From: Mycolicibacterium sphagni
GTDB lineage: Bacteria > Actinomycetota > Actinomycetes > Mycobacteriales > Mycobacteriaceae
Assembly: GCF_013337765.1 (NCBI RefSeq)
Contig: NZ_VBSB01000021.1
Span: forward strand, 1 to 52,312
Direction of reading: 5' to 3'
DNA length: 52,312 bases
Under the pieces are notes generated by a model. It ran no database searches. It saw only the letters and a program-made list of their open reading frames with translations, and was not told the origin of the DNA. Below are positions 47,982-52,312 of this stretch, piece after piece. The stretch's first letter is position 1, and each line of letters starts with the position of its first letter. The translations under genes and the position numbers were made by a program.

Positions 47982-50905
47982 GCGAGCAGCAGGTCGCCGA
48001 CCGTTCGTTCACGCATAGGGCCGCGCGAGCGTGCCGGGTGCTCGCCGCGCCGATCCTGTTGGTCTGGCTCGTCATCGCGGCAGTGAGCAATGCGCTTGTC
48101 CCGCAGCTCGAGGTCGTCGGTGAAGCCCACAACGTGGCCCTGAGCTCACCCGACGCGCCATCGCTGCAGGCGTTCCAGCGCATCGGCAAGGTCTTCGGCG
48201 AGTTCGATTCCGACAGCGCGGCGATGATCGTGCTGGAAGGTGACCAGCCACTGGGAGCCGAGGCTCACCGGTACTACGACGAGCTGATCCGGCGCGTCGA
48301 AGCCGACCACAAGCACGTCCAGCACGTCCAGGATTTCTGGGGAGATCCTCTGACGGCCGCGGGAGCGCAAAGCCCCGACGGCAAGGCCGCCTACGTTCAG
48401 GTGTTCCTGTCCGGCAATCAAGGCGAAGCGCTGTCACTGGCCTCCGTCGACGCCGTCCGCGACATCGTCGACCACACGCCGGCACCACCCGGCGTCAAGG
48501 CGTACGTCACCGGCGCGGCAGCACAAGTGGCCGACCAATTCGAGACGGGCGACAAGGGCACCACGAAGGTGACCCTGTTGACCATCGGGGTGATCGCGAT
48601 CATGTTGCTGATCGTCTACCGCTCGCTGGTCACCATGATCTTGATGCTGATCACCGTCCTCATCGAAATGTCCGCGGCCCGAGGGATAGTGGCGTGGCTG
48701 GCCAACTCCGGATTCATCGGGCTCTCGACGTACTCGACCAACATCCTGACGCTTTTGGTCATCGCCGCCGGCACGGATTACGCGATCTTCCTCGTCGGCC
48801 GCTATCACGAGGAGCGGTCGGCGGGAGTCGACCGGGAGACCGCGTTCTACGACACCTACCGCGGCACCTCACACGTGATTCTGGGTTCGGGCCTGACGAT
48901 CGTCGGTGCGGTCTACTGCTTGACTTTCACCAGGAACCCCTACTTTCAGAGCCTCGGCATCCCGGCCGCGATCGGTGTGTTCATCGCGCTGATCGCCGCA
49001 GTGACCTTGGCCCCCGCCGTGCTGACGATCGGCAGCCACTTCGGCCTGATGGACCCCAAACGCAAGACGAAGACCCGCGGCTGGCGGCGCATCGGCACGG
49101 CCATCGTGCGCTGGCCCGGACCGATTCTCGTTGTCTCCCTGGCGATCGCACTGATCGGTCTGCTGGCCCTTCCCGGCTACAAGACCAGTTATGACGTCGG
49201 CGCGTACATGCCCGACGACGCCCCCTCCAACGTGGGTTACACGGCCGCCGAGCGACACTTCTCCAAGGCCAGGCTCAATCCCGAACTGCTGATGATCGAG
49301 ACCGATCACGATCTGCGGAATCCCACCGACATGATCCTGTTGGAGAGAGTCGCCAAGGCCGTCTTCCACACGCCGGGTATCGCGATGGTCCAGTCCATCA
49401 CGCGCCCACTGGGAACGCCCTTGGACCACACCTCCCTGGCATTCCAGATCAGCGCGGGCAGCCTCGGACAGATCAACAACCTGCCGTTCCAGCAGGCCCG
49501 GGCCGCCGACCTGATCAAGCAGGTGAGCGAGATCGACACGTCGATCAATATCCTGCGCCAGCAGTACGCCCTGCAGCAGCAGAGCTCTGACGCCACCCAC
49601 GAGCAGGTCGAGGCGTTCCACAAGACCGTGGAGGTAGCCCAGGATCTGCGCAACAAGATCGCCAACTTCGACGACTTCTTCCGGCCGTTGCGCAACTACT
49701 TCTACTGGGAGCCGCACTGTTTCGACATCCCGATCTGTGCTGCCTTCCGGTCGGTCTTCGACGCGCTGGACGGGATCGATGCGCTGACCGACCAATTGGC
49801 CAATGTCACAGCGAGTTTGGACAAGCTGGATGCGCTGCAACCGAAGTTGCTGTCCCTGATCCCGCAGAACATCGACAGTCAACAAGCCAACCGCGACTTG
49901 ACGATGACGAACTACGCCACCCAGTCGGGCCTCTACGACCAGGCTGCGGCGGCACTACAGAACTCGACCGCTCTCGGCGCGGCCTTCGACGCCGCGAAGA
50001 CCGACGACTCCTTCTACGTTCCGCCAGAGGCGTTCAGCAACTCCGAGTTTCAGCGCGGGCTCAAGCTGTTCCTGTCCCCCGACGGTAAGGCCGCTCGGAT
50101 GATCGTCACCCACGACGTGGATCCGGCTACACCCGAGGGCCTTTCACACATCGACGCGATTCGGCATTCGGCGCAGGAAGCGATCAAGGGAACCCCGCTG
50201 GCCGGATCGAGCATCTATATCGGCGGCACGGCGTCGACCTATAAAGACATTGCAGACATGGCCAAGTACGACCTGGTGATCGCCGGGGTCGCCGCGCTCA
50301 GCCTGATCCTGCTCATCATGATGTTCATCACCAGGAGCATTGTCGCCGCGGTGGTCATCGTCGGGACGGTGGCGCTGTCCCTGGGCGCCTCGTTCGGACT
50401 CTCAGTGTTGGTGTGGCAGTACCTGTTCGGCATGCCGCTGTACTGGGTCGTGCTGGCGTTGGCCGTGATCCTGCTGCTGGCAGTGGGATCGGACTACAAC
50501 CTGCTGCTGATATCGCGGTTCAAGGAAGAGATCGGCGCCGGGCTCAATACCGGCATCATCCGGGCGATGGCCAGTACCGGCGGCGTCGTCACCGCCGCCG
50601 GCCTGGTATTCGCCTTCACCATGGCGTCATTCATCTTCAGCGACCTTCTGGTGCTCGGCCAGATCGGCACGACGATCGGTCTCGGTCTGCTGTTCGACAC
50701 GCTGATCGTGCGGTCGTTCATGACCCCGTCGATCGCCGCGCTGCTGGGCCGTTGGTTCTGGTGGCCGCTGCGGGTACGGCCACGCCCCGCGAGCTCGATG
50801 CTGCGTCCCTATGGCACGCGCGAATCCGTGCGCCAACTGCTGCTGTGGGAAGACGACCAGGTGCCGGGCGTCAGTCCACGGGTGAGGAACGAATCAGGTC
50901 TTTGA
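47978..50905 (+). CDS. mmpL: MmpL-family RND transporter
   Basis: This 975-residue twelve-helix RND exporter exports a lipid or other hydrophobic molecule across the inner membrane, powered by proton motive force. Asp-Tyr proton-relay pairs are visible in helix 4 (AAGTDYAIFLVGRYHEER) and helix 10 (AVGSDYNLLLISRFKEE). A large periplasmic loop with Gln-rich coiled-coil (about 500-620) lies between helices 7 and 8. The overlap with mmpS and the upstream TetR define a three-gene regulated unit. Which substrate it exports is not indicated by the sequence. Confidence 0.95.
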   Translation: MSEQQVADRSFTHRAARACRVLAAPILLVWLVIAAVSNALVPQLEVVGEAHNVALSSPDAPSLQAFQRIGKVFGEFDSDSAAMIVLEGDQPLGAEAHRYYDELIRRVEADHKHVQHVQDFWGDPLTAAGAQSPDGKAAYVQVFLSGNQGEALSLASVDAVRDIVDHTPAPPGVKAYVTGAAAQVADQFETGDKGTTKVTLLTIGVIAIMLLIVYRSLVTMILMLITVLIEMSAARGIVAWLANSGFIGLSTYSTNILTLLVIAAGTDYAIFLVGRYHEERSAGVDRETAFYDTYRGTSHVILGSGLTIVGAVYCLTFTRNPYFQSLGIPAAIGVFIALIAAVTLAPAVLTIGSHFGLMDPKRKTKTRGWRRIGTAIVRWPGPILVVSLAIALIGLLALPGYKTSYDVGAYMPDDAPSNVGYTAAERHFSKARLNPELLMIETDHDLRNPTDMILLERVAKAVFHTPGIAMVQSITRPLGTPLDHTSLAFQISAGSLGQINNLPFQQARAADLIKQVSEIDTSINILRQQYALQQQSSDATHEQVEAFHKTVEVAQDLRNKIANFDDFFRPLRNYFYWEPHCFDIPICAAFRSVFDALDGIDALTDQLANVTASLDKLDALQPKLLSLIPQNIDSQQANRDLTMTNYATQSGLYDQAAAALQNSTALGAAFDAAKTDDSFYVPPEAFSNSEFQRGLKLFLSPDGKAARMIVTHDVDPATPEGLSHIDAIRHSAQEAIKGTPLAGSSIYIGGTASTYKDIADMAKYDLVIAGVAALSLILLIMMFITRSIVAAVVIVGTVALSLGASFGLSVLVWQYLFGMPLYWVVLALAVILLLAVGSDYNLLLISRFKEEIGAGLNTGIIRAMASTGGVVTAAGLVFAFTMASFIFSDLLVLGQIGTTIGLGLLFDTLIVRSFMTPSIAALLGRWFWWPLRVRPRPASSMLRPYGTRESVRQLLLWEDDQVPGVSPRVRNESGL

Positions 50906-51155
50906 CGACTGCGGGTTGGTCCGCCTCGACTTGCGGCGGGTCCGCGTGCCGTGCGCCCCAGCCGGCATATCCGAGTCCGAGGGCCAGCGCGGAGTAGATC
51001 GCGGCCTCGGACCACATGAAGCCCACGCCCCAGCGCCGTCCCATGAAGACGGGCTCGTTGATGATGCCGCGAGAGGTGGCAACCGCGTAGGCCGCGTGGG
51101 CGTAGCCAAGCGCAGCGAACGATCCCGAAAAGAACTTGCAGACTTCGCGATTCAC
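50871..51155 (-). CDS. Small membrane protein at the mmpL end
   Basis: This 94-residue protein has one or two membrane spans (about 13-29 and 48-68) and a basic middle, and starts at GTG 51155 after AAGGGAAC. It overlaps the end of mmpL by 35 bases on the other strand. No family is recognised; it might belong with the SRPBCC gene 23 bases upstream, same strand. Confidence 0.65.
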   Translation of the reverse strand: MNREVCKFFSGSFAALGYAHAAYAVATSRGIINEPVFMGRRWGVGFMWSEAAIYSALALGLGYAGWGARHADPPQVEADQPAVVKDLIRSSPVD

Positions 51156-51178
51156 GGCGGTTCCCTTCTCGGAATCTA

Positions 51179-51661
51179 TCACTCGACGACCGGATGCAAC
51201 CGGTCACGCATCAGGGGAAACTCGGTGTGCACGTGCCGATCCATCGCTTCGGCGAAGCCCGCCGAGAAGTAGAGGCGAAGAACCGGATCGAAGATCCGGC
51301 CCAGTCCTGTCCAACCGGCCGTAATCGTGTGGCAGACATGGACTCCGTCGGCATCATCAGCCACCTCTATCGTCAGCCAGCCGGGCAAGCGGACCTTTTT
51401 CTTCATCTGCCACTTGATCTTTCGCCCTGGTTCGGCCTCGACCACCACCGCTGTCATGCGCAACCGGTATGCACCGATGAACTCATCCATGAAGATCTCG
51501 TCCCCCACATGGTCGGCATCACCGATGGCCAGTGGGTGCAGGTGCAGATGGACACCCCGCCACCACTTCTGGTAATCCGCGTCGGTGCAGTCCAAGAGGA
51601 AGCTGGTGACCTCCGTTCCGGTCAACCCTGGGACCGTCACTCGGGATTGAATTGTCAGCAC
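51179..51661 (-). CDS. SRPBCC-superfamily (START-like) lipid-binding protein
   Basis: This 160-residue protein reads as a single START/Bet v1-like beta-barrel: TSFLLDCTDADYQKWWRGVHLHLHPLAIGDADHVGDEIFMDEFIGAYRLRMTAVV at the start, a Lys/Arg-rich KIKWQMKKKVRLPGW strand and a long C-terminal helix AEAMDRHVHTEFPLMRDRL. GTG 51661 follows GGGAGG. Such proteins bind hydrophobic ligands; the substrate is unknown. Confidence 0.78.
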   Translation of the reverse strand: MLTIQSRVTVPGLTGTEVTSFLLDCTDADYQKWWRGVHLHLHPLAIGDADHVGDEIFMDEFIGAYRLRMTAVVVEAEPGRKIKWQMKKKVRLPGWLTIEVADDADGVHVCHTITAGWTGLGRIFDPVLRLYFSAGFAEAMDRHVHTEFPLMRDRLHPVVE

Positions 51662-51680
51662 CTCGTCACCTCCCCGCGTT

Positions 51681-51742
51681 CGGTCGGTCAACCCGACCGT
51701 ATTGCCGCCCCAGCGGCGTCCGTCAGGGGAGAAAGTCCCCTG
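51681..51742 (-). promoter_or_regulatory. Two tandem hairpins upstream of the SRPBCC gene
   Basis: CGGTCGG (51681-51687), loop TCAAC, CCGACCG (51693-51699) and CAGGGGA (51724-51730), loop GAAAG, TCCCCTG (51736-51742): two perfect 7-bp inverted repeats, the first 20 bases upstream of the start. They may be protein-binding sites or leader hairpins. The gap from 51743 to 51939 holds no gene that I recognise; it contains GTAAC-TTTG-GTAAC (51868-51881) and AGGTGC/GCACCT around a TATA-rich tract (51882-51903), likely the promoter of the next gene. Confidence 0.55.
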
Positions 51743-51939
51743 CGAAGTCCGACATGTCCCCAATCCGCGGCGGGTGCTACCCGAGTGGGGTCCCCCAACC
51801 CCAATAGTCAGCAAGAACACACCGTTTCCATATCGAAATCACGGTTTATCCCATTCGCAACATGGGTAACTTTGGTAACAGGTGCTGATATAGGGGCACC
51901 TTTCTGACCAGCGACGAAAGAGCCGAATGGATTTCCGAT

Positions 51940-52209
51940 ATGAACACGGTCCTTTACATCAGCACCCGCGGCACCGTTTATGAAACCCGGGCCTACACCA
52001 AGGCCGATATCGATCTGCTCGTCCAGGATCACCAACTGCACTGCCTGACCAGTTCCGACCGGCAGTTCGACTTCTGGTTCAGCCCGTCACGACCGGGATG
52101 CCAGAGCAGGGTGAATGAGCGCGCTACCGAATTGTTCTTGGTGTCGCTTGCCAGGGTGATGGGACCACCTGATTGCCAGGGGGATGGGACCACCGTGGCG
52201 CGTTATTGA
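51940..52209 (+). pseudogene. Host gene truncated by the IS21-like element
   Basis: The frame opens at ATG 51940 (NTVLYISTRGTVYETRAYTKADIDLLVQDHQ), reads as a normal soluble protein with three cysteines to about residue 67 (RATELF), and then enters the insertion sequence end (TTGCCAGGGTGATGGG repeats) after which the residues VSLARVMGPPDCQGDG are element-encoded. The product has lost its own C-terminus. No family is recognised. Confidence 0.7.
52148..52194. repeat. Subterminal repeats of the IS21-like element
   Basis: The 22-mer TTGCCAGGGKGATGGGACC-ACC occurs at 52148-52169 and 52173-52194 with a single T/G difference, spaced 25 bases. Such multiple end repeats bind IstA in IS21 elements. 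Confidence 0.8.
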
Positions 52210-52312
52210 GGATGCTCGTCGGGGTGGTCTGGGTCAAGCCGGCCGGCCGCGAGTGCGTTGGCGGTAGGACGGTCCTTCGATGACGAGGGTGTGGGCGGTG
52301 GCGGTCAGCCGG
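52203..52312 (-). CDS. istB: IstB-like ATPase, C-terminal end (partial)
   Basis: The last 35 codons on the minus strand read R-L-x-x-x-A-H-T-L-V-I-E-G-P-S-Y-R-Q-R and end at TAA (52203-52205). The pattern Arg-Leu-x3-Ala-His-x-Leu-Val-x-Ile-x-Gly-x-Ser-Tyr-Arg is typical of IstB C-termini. Combined with the repeats it supports an IS21-family element; the protein starts outside the window. Confidence 0.65.

Larger units (their letters stand above)
52142..52312 (-). mobile_element. IS21-like element, right end (partial)
   Basis: The last 171 bases belong to an IS21-family element. Its outer end begins near 52142 (TGTCGCTTGCC), contains two near-identical 22-base subterminal repeats at 25-base spacing, and then the C-terminus of an IstB-type gene. 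IS21 elements characteristically carry multiple repeats at their ends and place istB last. The remaining element lies outside the window. Confidence 0.75.

Noticed and set aside
1..52312. CRISPR arrays, tRNA or rRNA genes
   Set aside because: No repeat-spacer pattern and no cloverleaf or rRNA segment was seen on either strand.

Overview
The window is chromosomal DNA of a rapidly growing mycobacterium (Mycolicibacterium type). It is GC-rich and uses GTG and TTG starts. It carries an antigen 85 mycolyltransferase, MmpS/MmpL, a 13E12-family DUF222/HNH gene under a mycobacterial SOS box, mycothiol-linked DinB/MDMPI proteins, two cutinase-like proteins, a DUF1906 Tat-secreted protein and a FadE34-like fused acyl-CoA dehydrogenase. 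Both edges lie inside mobile elements: the start of an IS481-family transposase at the left, and the end of an IS21-like element (IstB tail plus repeated end sequences) at the right, which cuts off the 3' end of a host gene.

Region by region. 0.15-1 kb: two small secreted proteins. 1.1-5.2 kb: a complete N-acetylglucosamine uptake and catabolism module (PTS EIIBC, divergent from EIIA-nagB-nagA). 5.3-16.2 kb: mixed genes, namely DUF4262, antigen 85, a glyoxalase-like protein, the 13E12 gene, a DsbA-like/MDMPI pair, two cell-wall enzymes (M15 peptidase and a transglycosylase-like lipoprotein), a DinB protein, an amidohydrolase pseudogene with an internal out-of-frame deletion, and a DUF3516 Ski2-like helicase. 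16.2-19 kb: MTA/SAH nucleosidase, a 51-residue protein, CsbD, and nickel superoxide dismutase with its maturation protease (sodX/sodN), with two very clear hairpin terminators. 19-22.3 kb: an alcohol dehydrogenase-NTF2-SDR operon divergent from an IclR regulator, with a perfect palindrome between them. 22.3-24.6 kb: an ECF sigma factor-cupin-amidotransferase-like-VOC operon preceded by a four-fold heptamer repeat. 24.7-31 kb: an NmrA-like protein, a cutinase, a Rox/PgaE-like FAD monooxygenase, and an SDR-SDR-polysaccharide deacetylase operon facing a TenA gene.

31-36.5 kb: a KstR-like TetR repressor divergent from an amidohydrolase-fused acyl-CoA dehydrogenase-amidohydrolase operon, which looks like a dedicated pathway for degrading an acyl-CoA or ring compound. 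36.5-41.9 kb: an SDR whose catalytic Tyr and Lys are both replaced, a second cutinase, then an ABM-like gene whose ribosome-binding site is locked in a perfect hairpin behind a long structured leader, followed by SDR, alpha/beta hydrolase, quinone oxidoreductase and nitroreductase genes. 41.9-46.8 kb: DUF1906 and L,D-transpeptidase-like secreted proteins, and an FGly-type arylsulfatase with a small membrane protein, divergent from a TetR gene with paired TGTCA-N4-TGACA operators. 46.8-51.7 kb: a second TetR gene with a long palindromic operator, mmpS-mmpL, a small membrane protein and an SRPBCC protein.

The strongest non-coding signals are the SD-sequestering leader at 38118-38273, the two-site TetR operator at 46071-46111, the TetR/mmpS palindrome at 46792-46814, the IclR palindrome at 21380-21396, the SOS box over the 13E12 start codon, and the heptamer array upstream of the sigma factor. 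Functions are inferred by reading the translated sequences; no database search was run.
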